From: Enterococcus sp. 9E7_DIV0242
GTDB lineage: Bacteria > Bacillota > Bacilli > Lactobacillales > Enterococcaceae
Reading direction: 5' to 3'
Assembly: GCF_002140975.2 (NCBI RefSeq)
Contig: NZ_CP147247.1
Coordinates: 3,535,001 to 3,599,000, forward strand
DNA length: 64,000 nt
The notes under the pieces are model-generated. The model was not told the DNA's origin. It saw nothing but the letters and a program-made list of their open reading frames with translations, and did not search any database. The first letter of the stretch is position 1. Each line of letters begins with the position of its first letter. The translations under genes were made by a program, and so were the position numbers. Shown here one piece after another: positions 45,578-53,979 of the stretch.

Positions 45578-45949
45578 ACCGCAACACACAACACAGGGGA
45601 AGTATAGGCTCGTCACAAGTGGCACATGACCAAAACGGGACTCTTGAAGGAAGTTACAGGGAAGGGAAACACACTATTTGCACATAAAACATACGAATGC
45701 GATTTATATCGATGAGATTGAGGCTGTGACGTTTTTACATAAAACGGGAAACAGGGGCACGGTCACTACTCACTAAAACGCTCAAGGAAACACACACTTC
45801 TTGATAAACAGCATCCATGAAGCTTTTCGTGGATGCTGTTTATTGTTTGAGCAAGCTGCGTTAAGTTCTCCTTGATACAGACTAGTTACTGCATTAAACT
45901 ATACCAAAGAACTATTCATTAGGGCTAGTAAAAAAGGAGGAAGAAGAGC
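45578..45949. other. Gene-free stretch with a hairpin
   Basis: The first 220 bases hold no gene I can support, only short similar phrases (ACATAAAACAT at 45678, ACATAAAACGG at 45737). A short open stretch ending at 45775 has no start or ribosome site. The end carries the hairpin listed separately. Confidence 0.5.
45804..45843. terminator. Bidirectional hairpin, probable terminator of the Ca-ATPase message
   Basis: ATAAACAGCATCCA pairs perfectly with TGGATGCTGTTTAT around a 12-base loop; T-rich on both sides. Confidence 0.75.
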
Positions 45950-46414
45950 ATGGCATATGATAAAGCAAAATGGCATTTCGAGGCAGAAGATTTTCCAAAG
46001 GGAATTGAGATTGAACAAGGCGGTGTACATATGGCATTTTTTTACCGCTGGATGCTGGAAAAGGATTTTGCCGGAGAAGATTTGCTGGATGAGATGATTG
46101 AAGAGGTGCAAGGTGTAAAATCAGGCAGTTACAGCGCGCTTGATTTGCTGTTTGAATTTAATGATGGGGTGTTGTTAGCTGAAGATTTTAGTGAGACAGG
46201 GGTAATGTTTGCGGATCAATATTACGAAGAAGGTAGTGGATTTGCTCAAAGATATGGCTCCTATTTAACAGATTATGGCATGCTGACGTTGAAGCATAAG
46301 GACGGTGTGGAAGACTCGGATTATGGCATCCTGTATTCTGATGACAACTATCAAAAGGTTAAAGCCATTATTGATCAGAGATATCAGGAATTTTTGGTGT
46401 TCACAGATAGATAG
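45950..46414 (+). CDS. Small hypothetical protein (possibly DUF7832)
   Basis: A protein of 154 residues, acidic, soluble, without signal peptide or membrane helix. HMAFFYRWMLEKDF and EDSDYGILYSDDNYQKVKAIID look like a conserved cytosolic family I know only as an uncharacterised domain. AAAGGAGG precedes the ATG. The acetyltransferase follows 56 bases on and may be cotranscribed. Confidence 0.7.
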   Translation: MAYDKAKWHFEAEDFPKGIEIEQGGVHMAFFYRWMLEKDFAGEDLLDEMIEEVQGVKSGSYSALDLLFEFNDGVLLAEDFSETGVMFADQYYEEGSGFAQRYGSYLTDYGMLTLKHKDGVEDSDYGILYSDDNYQKVKAIIDQRYQEFLVFTDR

Positions 46415-46470
46415 ATCCAATGAACGAATCAATGGATAAGTGGGCTACACTAGAGAACTGGGGGAGAAAG

Positions 46471-46905
46471 ATGGAGCTTCATTATTTAAAAGAGGAGCAG
46501 GTCAAAGCTGCTGCTGAGTTGTATATTTCGGTTTTCAGCAAAGCGCCGTGGAATGAAGAATATGACTCTTTTGAACAGGTAGAAACGCTAATCAGAAATT
46601 TTATGTCTGAATCCTGTTATTTGAATTTTATCGCAGTTGAAGAGACTGAGGTGATCGGACTTTGTTTGGGCTTGAAGAAGCCATGGATCAAAGGAATCGA
46701 ATACTATATTGATGAGTTCTGTGTGAAAACAGAGCTACAGGGTAAAGGCATAGGGACTGCTTTTCTAGCTCGGATCGAAGCTGAAATCTTGGGTTTGGGT
46801 ATGGATGGCATGATGCTGAACACAGAAAAAGGGGTACCGGCAGAGCGCTTTTATCTGAAGAATGGTTTTCATCAGCTTGACGATTTGATTGTACTTGGGA
46901 AATAG
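46471..46905 (+). CDS. GNAT-family N-acetyltransferase
   Basis: A protein of 144 residues with the acetyl-CoA binding motif VKTELQGKGIGTAFLARIE (family pattern Q/RxxGxG/A) and the C-terminal AERFYLKNGFHQLDD. It transfers an acetyl group to an unknown amine. ATG 46471 with GGGGGAG upstream is chosen; an ORF from ATG 46420 starts 3 bases after the previous stop but lacks a ribosome site. Confidence 0.88.
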   Translation: MELHYLKEEQVKAAAELYISVFSKAPWNEEYDSFEQVETLIRNFMSESCYLNFIAVEETEVIGLCLGLKKPWIKGIEYYIDEFCVKTELQGKGIGTAFLARIEAEILGLGMDGMMLNTEKGVPAERFYLKNGFHQLDDLIVLGK

Positions 46906-46913
46906 ATAGGACG

Positions 46914-46958
46914 AAACAGCAGATAGTGTTCACATTCGAACATCGTCTGCTGTTTTAT
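46914..46958. terminator. Bidirectional terminator between convergent genes
   Basis: AAACAGCAGA and TCTGCTGTTTT arms with an inner GTTC/GAAC pairing; serves both the acetyltransferase and the Mga-like gene. Confidence 0.85.
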
Positions 46959-46983
46959 CAATTGTTAAGGTCATCTAACCAGT

Positions 46984-48435
46984 CTAAAAATAAAAGTGCT
47001 GAACCAGCTCGCGTATTTCCTGCAGCTCATTTTGAGTAGGAATCGAAGAAATGTAAACGATTGTTTGTTCATATTTACCAGTCAACGGGTAGTTGGAGAG
47101 AATCAAATCGTTTGCTGCTAATTGTGACTTATCCAATTCATCTGAATTGATTGCTTTGAGATGGACCCTATTTCCTGTTAGATCTTGCAATTCTCGAAAT
47201 AAAAAATTTTTCCATGCGGGTTCTCCCTGAAATAGAAAATAAGCGGTAACCTGTTGTGGTTGAACAAGATAGCGTGCTTCCTGTACCAATAATGTAACGG
47301 TATTGACCACATAGTTTGAACGAGGCAGATAAGCCAAATCATAGTATGCAATCTCATCGTAAATTAACTGATAAAGCTCCGGAAATCGTTTGCGGCTGAA
47401 GGGAAATAATTCTTGGTACTCCATTAAAAATTTATCTGACAAGCGTCTGGATTCGTAATATTTTAGCAAGAAAAGCACAAGATTATCCAACAAATATGCA
47501 GTATTAAGCGCTGGTTGGTTCAGTTTGGCGCTGAGCCGCTGTATAAACTCTTGGCAAGTAGAAAAAAGAACGTCATAGTTTTGTGTCAAGAGTGCTCTCA
47601 GCTCATCTGTTGGTGGGACACTGTAATTCCAGCTTTCCATGAACGAGAAAAAAGTAAAAAATGATTCTGTTGGAGTCAATTGTATTCCTTCAGAGAAATA
47701 CAAGGTTTTCAGCTCTTCATGGAACAGCTGAAAAAGTACATCTTCTTCTTTAAAAGGCATCTTTTCTATCAGACAACCCGTTTTTATGCGGATTGTGTTG
47801 ATAAAGAACCAACAGGTACCGAATATTTCTTCTGTGTCGACCTTTAGCATCGTCCGATCGAGTCGTCGTAAAAAAGAAGCGTAGTTTGCTTGATGGATGG
47901 GGTATTCATCAAAAAAGAAATTGTCATGTGTAAATGGCAGCAATAGCCGATGATAAAAAATTCGGATACTCGATTCCTCACCAAGCCATTGAAAAGCAGC
48001 CGAGGATACCTTGATTTTCAATTGAAAATCCTTTAGCTCCTTATTTAGTTTTGAAATATGCCGCTTCAATGTCTCAAATGAGATTCCCTGCTCAAAGAGG
48101 AAATTCTGAACTGCAACGTTTTTTGAAGAAAGCAATGCTCTGACGATTTGAATGCTGACTGAATCTTTCATGAAAGATTCCCACACCTCATTGGTTGTTG
48201 CATGCTCTGTAGAAGAAAGTGAAAGACCATTATTGCCGTCTGCTTCTAATGACCAGCCTTCTGGCAGTTCCATCCGGAGGCCTTGGATGTCATTGAAAAC
48301 CGTTCGTTGTGTGGTTTGAATTTGTTCAGCGAGTTGTTTGGCTGTCAGTTGCGGATGGTTGACCAGCTTTTCCAGCAGCTCTACCTTTCTGCGGATATCC
48401 TTTTCAGTGATCAGTCGTTTGGCTAGTGAGTACAT
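46984..48435 (-). CDS. Mga-like transcriptional regulator
   Basis: A protein of 483 residues with two N-terminal helix-turn-helix segments (TAKQLAEQIQTTQRTVFNDI; QGISFETLKRHISKLNKEL), PRD-like helical domains and a C-terminal IIB-like region without an obvious phospho-Cys. This is the Mga/AtxA layout. Such proteins respond to PTS activity and control surface or virulence genes in streptococci and enterococci. The neighbouring genes give no clear target. Confidence 0.85.
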   Translation of the reverse strand: MYSLAKRLITEKDIRRKVELLEKLVNHPQLTAKQLAEQIQTTQRTVFNDIQGLRMELPEGWSLEADGNNGLSLSSTEHATTNEVWESFMKDSVSIQIVRALLSSKNVAVQNFLFEQGISFETLKRHISKLNKELKDFQLKIKVSSAAFQWLGEESSIRIFYHRLLLPFTHDNFFFDEYPIHQANYASFLRRLDRTMLKVDTEEIFGTCWFFINTIRIKTGCLIEKMPFKEEDVLFQLFHEELKTLYFSEGIQLTPTESFFTFFSFMESWNYSVPPTDELRALLTQNYDVLFSTCQEFIQRLSAKLNQPALNTAYLLDNLVLFLLKYYESRRLSDKFLMEYQELFPFSRKRFPELYQLIYDEIAYYDLAYLPRSNYVVNTVTLLVQEARYLVQPQQVTAYFLFQGEPAWKNFLFRELQDLTGNRVHLKAINSDELDKSQLAANDLILSNYPLTGKYEQTIVYISSIPTQNELQEIRELVQHFYF

Positions 48436-48577
48436 CAGGGTTTGCCCCTCTCGGTTTAGTTACTCAAATTATACGTTTTTTATTAGATTCCCTCAATCAT
48501 TAGCTGTTAAGACTACCTTGTATGTGAGCAAATCAGTAAGACTGGTCAGACCTGCTCTGTCATCATCTTGGAATCAA

Positions 48578-49378
48578 TCAATACAAATCAAAATTCCCCG
48601 TTTTTCGCATATAAAGTTCCCCGTATTTCAAAGTCACAGTCGTTACCAGGACTAAAAAAAGATTGATGCCCAAGAAATACATGGATTCAGTGATAATACT
48701 CTGTCCGGTAATCAGTAGATTACGTAATAGGAGGATCGTGTAAGAGAGTGGAAAAATGGAACCAATAAAGCGAACTATCACCGGAGAAATAGTTAGAGGT
48801 ACCTTTACACCACTAAAGGCTTCCTGCGGTCCTTCTAAGAACACATACAGAATCGTCCCGTCTCTCAAAATTACAAAAAAACTGACGATAAAAGCGCCCC
48901 AAATCAGTCCGCCGGTACTTATCAAAACTGCTGAAAGCAACACTGTTAAAAGCCCCTTGATCGATAGTCCCGTATACCAGAGATTGCCGAAAATGAATAG
49001 CAGAAGGAAAAACCAAGCGTTGCCCAAAAGCATAGCGGAGGTTCGGCTGTAGAGCCATTTGAGCTTATTGACCGGCGTCATAAAAATTTGGCTGAGTGTT
49101 CCTTGTTGCCGTTCGTAGCCCAGTCGCCACGCACTTTGAACGATATTTTGAAAGAATGTCAATGCACAGTAGCCAATAAAAACAAAATACAATAGCTCTT
49201 TTTGAGAATGAATACCGGTAATTTTTAACGATTCGATAGGGAAAAGCTGATAGTTATAGCTCAATTGAATAAAAGAGACGATAGGCCATAGAATCATAGA
49301 GAAAAGATAGAAACTGTTGATACTGTCATTCAGGAATGTTCGTCGGAGTTCAGTCTTGAACAAGCTCAGATTTTTCAT
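48578..49378 (-). CDS. ABC-2 type transporter permease
   Basis: A protein of 266 residues with about six membrane helices, an ABC-2 permease (GYERQQGTLSQIFMTPVNKL, the coupling loop). It is the third gene of an exporter operon (permease, ATPase, permease) on the minus strand and overlaps the ATPase gene by 4 bases. Two different permeases with one ATPase suggest a heterodimeric exporter, as in DrrAB-like drug exporters. Confidence 0.85.
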   Translation of the reverse strand: MKNLSLFKTELRRTFLNDSINSFYLFSMILWPIVSFIQLSYNYQLFPIESLKITGIHSQKELLYFVFIGYCALTFFQNIVQSAWRLGYERQQGTLSQIFMTPVNKLKWLYSRTSAMLLGNAWFFLLLFIFGNLWYTGLSIKGLLTVLLSAVLISTGGLIWGAFIVSFFVILRDGTILYVFLEGPQEAFSGVKVPLTISPVIVRFIGSIFPLSYTILLLRNLLITGQSIITESMYFLGINLFLVLVTTVTLKYGELYMRKTGNFDLY

Positions 49379-50352
49379 TGTTCCACCCTGCTTTCTTTTG
49401 AAGCCAACAAGGCAGATTCCAAGGTTGGATGGACGATTTCTATTTGTTGCAGGTCTATGTTTTTATCAGAAAAGAAATTGATGATTTTCCGGAGATCCGG
49501 CTGATTGGTAAATAAGCGCACTTCCAAAGTATCACTTTGCCGAGCTAATTCAAAGGGTTCGGGCCAAGTCGTTAAATAGCTATCGACAACTTCTTCATCC
49601 ATGAGCGGCAGACGAAAAACAACCTGTTTCGTTAAGTTCAGCTGGGAGAAGAGTTCTTCTTTCGTTCCGGATAGTAAAATCGAGCCATCATCAATGATAT
49701 AAATATAGTCACACAGCTCTTCTGCTTCCGCCATATAATGGGTCGTCAGTAAAATACCTTTGCCTTCTTTCTTTGCCAATTGTTTGATTGTTTGTCGCAG
49801 CTCCTTGGCAATTTGTACATCCAAACCAAGTGTCGGTTCGTCTAAAAAAAGATAGTCTGGGTTGTTGATTAGGCCTTTGGCAATTTGTAGGCGTTGCTTC
49901 ATTCCTTTTGAAAACTGTTCAACAGGGATATGGCGTTTTTCCCACAGCTCTAGCTGCTTCAATAGCTGTTCAGATCGCTTAGCGATTTCCTCGGCTGATA
50001 GGTCATAAAGGGAACCAAAATATTGTAAATTTTCAATAGCATTCAAACGCCAGTAAATATTCCGTTCGCCTCCCGCTATCATGTTGATTCGTTGCCGTGT
50101 TTGTTTTAGCTGGCTGTTGATATCTGTACCATCCAGCAAAATCGTTCCTTCGTCAGGTAGAAGCAAAGTTGTCAGCATTTTTATCAATGTTGTTTTTCCT
50201 GCGCCGTTTTCACCCAAAACACCAATGATTTTACCAGGTGGAAGAGTTAGTGACAGATTATTTGTTGCCTGCTTCGTTATTTTTTCGCTTTTGAAAAGTC
50301 CTAAGCGTGTCTTGGTTGTGTAGTATTTATAAAGATTGATTGCTTCTAACAT
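49375..50352 (-). CDS. ABC transporter ATP-binding protein (DrrA-like)
   Basis: A protein of 325 residues: Walker A GENGAGKTT, signature FSKGMKQRLQ, Walker B YLFLDEP, H-loop TTHYMAEAEEL, then a C-terminal domain typical of DrrA/NatA-type exporters. ATG 50352 follows AGGAGTG; the longer frame from 50424 overlaps the upstream permease and has no ribosome site. It drives the two permeases on either side. Confidence 0.9.
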   Translation of the reverse strand: MLEAINLYKYYTTKTRLGLFKSEKITKQATNNLSLTLPPGKIIGVLGENGAGKTTLIKMLTTLLLPDEGTILLDGTDINSQLKQTRQRINMIAGGERNIYWRLNAIENLQYFGSLYDLSAEEIAKRSEQLLKQLELWEKRHIPVEQFSKGMKQRLQIAKGLINNPDYLFLDEPTLGLDVQIAKELRQTIKQLAKKEGKGILLTTHYMAEAEELCDYIYIIDDGSILLSGTKEELFSQLNLTKQVVFRLPLMDEEVVDSYLTTWPEPFELARQSDTLEVRLFTNQPDLRKIINFFSDKNIDLQQIEIVHPTLESALLASKESRVEQ

Positions 50353-50362
50353 GATTTCACTC

Positions 50363-51160
50363 CTATTCGAAAATGTAGCTGATGATTTTCTGTTCTGTTT
50401 TTCTATACCAGTAAAGTCCGGCAAATAAATAAACGAGTGAGCTGCTAAACCCTATGGTGATTAAATAAGGAAGACGAGTATAACTTTCCGGCTGAAAGCA
50501 AAGGATTCGAAAGACCTCTAATGCTTGTGTAAGTGGCAGCAGCTCTCCAATCAGCTGTAAAAATTTAGGGAGTAGCTCTTTAGGAAAAGTAATACCTGAA
50601 ACAAGGTAAATAAGGATGAATAAGGTATTCTGACTGATGTAGGTATCTCGCAATTGGAGCATGATATTGGCCAGAAAGATGCTCATACCAAAGGAAACCC
50701 AGACTGTAAAAAGAATACCGGCTAGCCAAGCCCACAGGCGGATACCGGAAAAATCAGCACCCAACAGTTGACTGATTCCCAACAGTGCAGCAAATTCCAA
50801 AAGGGTTCGCCATAGCTGTTCTAAAAATACACCGGAAAAATACTGAAAGACTTTATAGGGGGTGATCAGCAGACTCATCAAGGTTCCTTCACGGACTTCG
50901 GTAATTAGTGCTCGACCGACGTTCATCAAGGTTGCAACGCCCAGGTTATAAAAAAGGATGCCGATCGCTGCATAAGTAAAATAATGATCGGTGGTCATAT
51001 AGCCAGACATTTTGGGGCTCACCTGATTGTTGAACAGAAAATTGGCAATCAGCCAAATACTGATCAGCTGAAAAGCAGAGCCTAAAATGCGATTGATAAA
51101 TAAGGTAAATGGGAAATAGCGGCGGTACATCTGCCAATTTCTACGAATAATTGCAAACAA
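50363..51160 (-). CDS. ABC-2 type transporter permease
   Basis: A protein of 265 residues with six membrane helices and the coupling-loop sequence EVREGTLMSLLITPYKVFQYF. I chose TTG 51160, with GAAGGTG 5 bases before it; the longer frame from TTG 51190 would start inside a 48-base palindrome. First gene of the exporter operon; the palindrome upstream is its likely operator. Confidence 0.83.
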   Translation of the reverse strand: MFAIIRRNWQMYRRYFPFTLFINRILGSAFQLISIWLIANFLFNNQVSPKMSGYMTTDHYFTYAAIGILFYNLGVATLMNVGRALITEVREGTLMSLLITPYKVFQYFSGVFLEQLWRTLLEFAALLGISQLLGADFSGIRLWAWLAGILFTVWVSFGMSIFLANIMLQLRDTYISQNTLFILIYLVSGITFPKELLPKFLQLIGELLPLTQALEVFRILCFQPESYTRLPYLITIGFSSSLVYLFAGLYWYRKTEQKIISYIFE

Positions 51161-51174
51161 AAAAACACCTTCTT

Positions 51175-51222
51175 TAATAAAATTAGACAAACATCTAATT
51201 AGATGTTTGTCTAATTTTATTA
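51175..51222. promoter_or_regulatory. 48-bp perfect palindrome between arsR-type gene and exporter operon
   Basis: Perfect dyad symmetry over 48 bases, centre at 51198/51199. It contains TTAGACAAACATCTAA and its reverse complement, each with the arms TTAGA-N6-TCTAA. Probably the operator for the ArsR-type repressor encoded just upstream. As minus-strand RNA it would also fold into a long hairpin with a T-rich end, so it may terminate the regulator message. Confidence 0.75.
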
Positions 51223-51238
51223 TTTAAGCTGTCGAAAG

Positions 51239-52216
51239 TCAATGCTCTTTTATCTTCATTTTCTCCAAGTAATCTTGTGTCTGGCGGAGAATCCGTTTAT
51301 TGATACCAAAAAATTTGGTGTTGCCTTCACGATATTCCATTAGTAGGCCCGCTTCTCTTAGCTGTTGGATATGATGGGAGATAGAAGCTGGACGTATAGC
51401 CAAAAGCTCGGCCAGGTCTTTTCCAGAGTAGCTTTTTTGAAGTAGTAGCTCGATCAACTCCAAGCGTGTCTCATCAGCCAGCACCTTTAACGTTTTGACA
51501 GCTCGCGCACGAGAAATTTTCACTTCTTCCGGACCGGCAAAGGACACTGGAAAGGTCAGCAGCTGTTTAGAAAAGTCATCTGAATGAGCGATGACTGGAA
51601 TATGATAGGCCTTGGTCGGAATTAGGACTGCGCTTTTCGGTTCTGGAAAATCAGGCAAAGGCTTACCGGTGACCGTTCGAAGCATCTCTATATAACTCGA
51701 TTTTTCTGTGAGGGTGGTCAACCAAGTTTGAGCAGCTTGAAATTCTTCTGCTGGAATCGTGATACTTTTCAAAAACGCTTTTTGAGAAATCTCTGTCAGC
51801 AGCTGTTCAGCTGTTTGGAACATCTCTCTTGGTGCGTGTAAAAATACTTTAAAGGCAGCCTCATTTTTAAATCCAGAGTAGGCTTTTTCGAAAATGAATT
51901 GTTCTTGTTCGATTTCTTTCTTTGACAATCCCGGCAGCATTTTTTTCAACAGCTGTATTGTGGAGAGTTTGTTGATTGAGGCAAAAAAAGACGTCAAATC
52001 GTTCTTATCAGGTGCTTCACTAAGAAAATCCCAAAGAAAAAGCATTGGGAAGTACATCTGGTTCTGCTGATTCAGAAATGCTTCATAGCGAGTGGACCAG
52101 TCAAGAATCACTTCTTCAGAGAATAGCTCAAAAAGCTCGTCTGTCTTTTTTTGTGCTAAATAGGAAGCAGCAATTGCTGCTTCACAAATAAAGGATTGCT
52201 CGATTGTTATTTTCAT
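51239..52216 (-). CDS. ArsR-family regulator with N-terminal sensor domain
   Basis: A protein of 325 residues. Only the last 90 form the ArsR-type winged helix (VLADETRLELIELLLQ, ASISHHIQQLREAGLL); the first 230 are an alpha-helical domain I do not recognise. No metal-binding Cys pair is visible. It probably senses the exporter's substrate and represses the operon downstream. ATG 52216 lies 11 bases after AGGAG; an ORF from 52249 lacks a ribosome site. Confidence 0.82.
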   Translation of the reverse strand: MKITIEQSFICEAAIAASYLAQKKTDELFELFSEEVILDWSTRYEAFLNQQNQMYFPMLFLWDFLSEAPDKNDLTSFFASINKLSTIQLLKKMLPGLSKKEIEQEQFIFEKAYSGFKNEAAFKVFLHAPREMFQTAEQLLTEISQKAFLKSITIPAEEFQAAQTWLTTLTEKSSYIEMLRTVTGKPLPDFPEPKSAVLIPTKAYHIPVIAHSDDFSKQLLTFPVSFAGPEEVKISRARAVKTLKVLADETRLELIELLLQKSYSGKDLAELLAIRPASISHHIQQLREAGLLMEYREGNTKFFGINKRILRQTQDYLEKMKIKEH

Positions 52217-52697
52217 TGATCTGTTCACTCCTGTAGTGTGTCTATGCAATGCTATTTATCTAATTTGTACCGTGGAATAAAGTCTATTTTTCGGGAACCA
52301 TTCAATTAAGAGTATAAAGTATTTTTTAAGACATTACTATCTTGGTCATTAGGAAAGTAGGAAAGCATCGTTTGATTATCCTGAAAGACTAGAAGAGTCA
52401 CTTTTCTTTTTGGGTAAATAGTCTGGAATTCTTTTGAGACCCGTTCAGCAGCTTTCGACAACATGATATACTCGATTCAGGATAAAAAATCATCTGCCTC
52501 CTTTTGGTGATGATGTGGGAGCAACGTGAAGCAGCTAGAGAAAAATACTGTAATTTCCTTGAAAAAATTAATTGGTCACAACTTGGCAATAACTATTCGT
52601 TATTCTTAGAGTATCAGGAAGCGGATTGGCATTACCACAGCTTCAACGATTGAAAGAATATGTTAGTGAGTAGCTGAAATCAAAGGAGGAGAATATT
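52217..52697. other. Gene-free stretch with a possible gene remnant
   Basis: Mostly without signals. From 52513 to 52653 a 46-codon frame (MWEQREAAREKYCNF at its start) has protein-like composition but no ribosome site. Shifting frame near 52630 gives ALPQLQRLKEYVSE before a stop at 52673, as expected of the C-terminus of a decayed gene. Confidence 0.4.
52513..52675 (+). pseudogene. Possible frameshifted gene remnant
   Basis: Two short coding-like stretches in different frames (46 codons, then LPQLQRLKEYVSE) suggest the 3' end of a degraded gene. No family can be named; it could also be chance. Confidence 0.25.
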
Positions 52698-53309
52698 ATG
52701 AAAAAAATGGCGCTTTGGAAAAAGCTGACATTGGCAACTGTTGTGATTTGTGGATTGTTTTTCGGTGGTATCACACTTGCTCAAAATTTATCAGAGCAAT
52801 CTATTCTGGCGGCATCAAACAATCAAGAAACTGAGGAAGAAGCAATAGCAAGAACACAGAAGGAATTTGAGCGGATCGACAAGATGTCTGTTCAAGAATA
52901 TTATATCGACTACTTAGATTATGATCCTAGGATTATGGCAGACTTTGAAGAAAAATATGCAGAGGATGCTAACGAGGTCAAGATCAAAGACCTTGACAAT
53001 GAAAAATCCAACTATCTAATGGCGTTGACTTCATTTTATGAGAATGGTGATCAGCCGATCTTGGCAAGAAATGAGCAAAAGGAAAATGGGGAAGTTATTA
53101 TTGGTGCAAATGGAGAATATGCGTATTCTTTGGAAACTTTATCTGGTGATGTGGCAGCACTATCTGATGCTATTGATTCTACTACGCCGATTATCGAAAT
53201 TTGCGTAAGACATGGAGTAGATCCGGAAGGGAAAATTCGAGACTTGACCCCTGAGATCATTGTGGAGATCGATCGGAAACTATTCGAGATATCTGATCAT
53301 CCGAAATAG
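52698..53309 (+). CDS. Secreted protein of unknown function upstream of a two-component system
   Basis: A protein of 203 residues with a signal peptide or N-terminal anchor (LTLATVVICGLFFGGITLAQ), then an acidic, mostly helical part with several Asp/Glu-Tyr runs (YIDYLDYDPRIMADFEEKY). I do not recognise the family. AAAGGAGGAG precedes the ATG. It is 19 bases upstream of the response regulator gene and very likely in its operon, so it may be a sensed or signal-modulating component. Confidence 0.75.
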   Translation: MKKMALWKKLTLATVVICGLFFGGITLAQNLSEQSILAASNNQETEEEAIARTQKEFERIDKMSVQEYYIDYLDYDPRIMADFEEKYAEDANEVKIKDLDNEKSNYLMALTSFYENGDQPILARNEQKENGEVIIGANGEYAYSLETLSGDVAALSDAIDSTTPIIEICVRHGVDPEGKIRDLTPEIIVEIDRKLFEISDHPK

Positions 53310-53328
53310 AAGGTAAAGGAAAGAACAT

Positions 53329-53979
53329 ATGAAAACTATTTTGATCGTTGAAGATGAAGTGAAAATCAATCAGCTGATATATAGCAGTTTGACTGCTGTC
53401 GGTTATCAATGCTTCCAGGCTCATTATGGCATGGAAGCTCTTGCCGTTTTAAAGAAAGAAGCGGTTGATCTAATTATTTTAGATATCCAATTGCCGGATA
53501 TTGACGGCTTTTCTTTGATTAAAAATATCAAAGAAATCCCGGTCATCTATCTGACTGCTCGTTCTGCGATTGAAGACCGAGTCAAGGGGCTCAATGCAGG
53601 AGCCGAAGACTATATGGTAAAGCCCTTTGCCTTGGACGAGCTGATTGCACGAGTTCAAGTGGTTTTACGACGTTTTGATTCTGAAGAGGATGTTTTCAAA
53701 TGGAAGGATTTGAGTGTGGATTTTCAAACGTATAAAGTAGCGTTAGCCGGGATAGAAGTCGATTTAAAGCCGCAGGAGTTCAGTTTGTTGGAAGTGTTTA
53801 TTCGTCATAAAAACATGGCGTTGACACGAGAACAATTGCTGCAATTGGCGTGGGGCTTTGATTATTTTGGCGATGAACGAACGGTGGATGTTCACGTCCA
53901 AAGACTCAGAAAAAAATTAAAGCTGGAGCAACAGTTGAAAACAGTCTTTAAGCTGGGCTATAGATTGGAAGTGGAATGA
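53329..53979 (+). CDS. OmpR-family response regulator
   Basis: A protein of 216 residues: receiver domain (ILIVEDEVK, Asp52 in LIILDIQLPD, Lys in MVKPF) and winged helix (RTVDVHVQRLRKKL, FKLGYRLEVE). The kinase gene starts at the next base after its stop. Confidence 0.93.
   Translation: MKTILIVEDEVKINQLIYSSLTAVGYQCFQAHYGMEALAVLKKEAVDLIILDIQLPDIDGFSLIKNIKEIPVIYLTARSAIEDRVKGLNAGAEDYMVKPFALDELIARVQVVLRRFDSEEDVFKWKDLSVDFQTYKVALAGIEVDLKPQEFSLLEVFIRHKNMALTREQLLQLAWGFDYFGDERTVDVHVQRLRKKLKLEQQLKTVFKLGYRLEVE

Noticed and set aside
45678..45748. Repeated ACATAAAAC phrases after the Ca-ATPase gene, considered as a repeat array
   Set aside because: Only two short copies at irregular spacing; likely chance.
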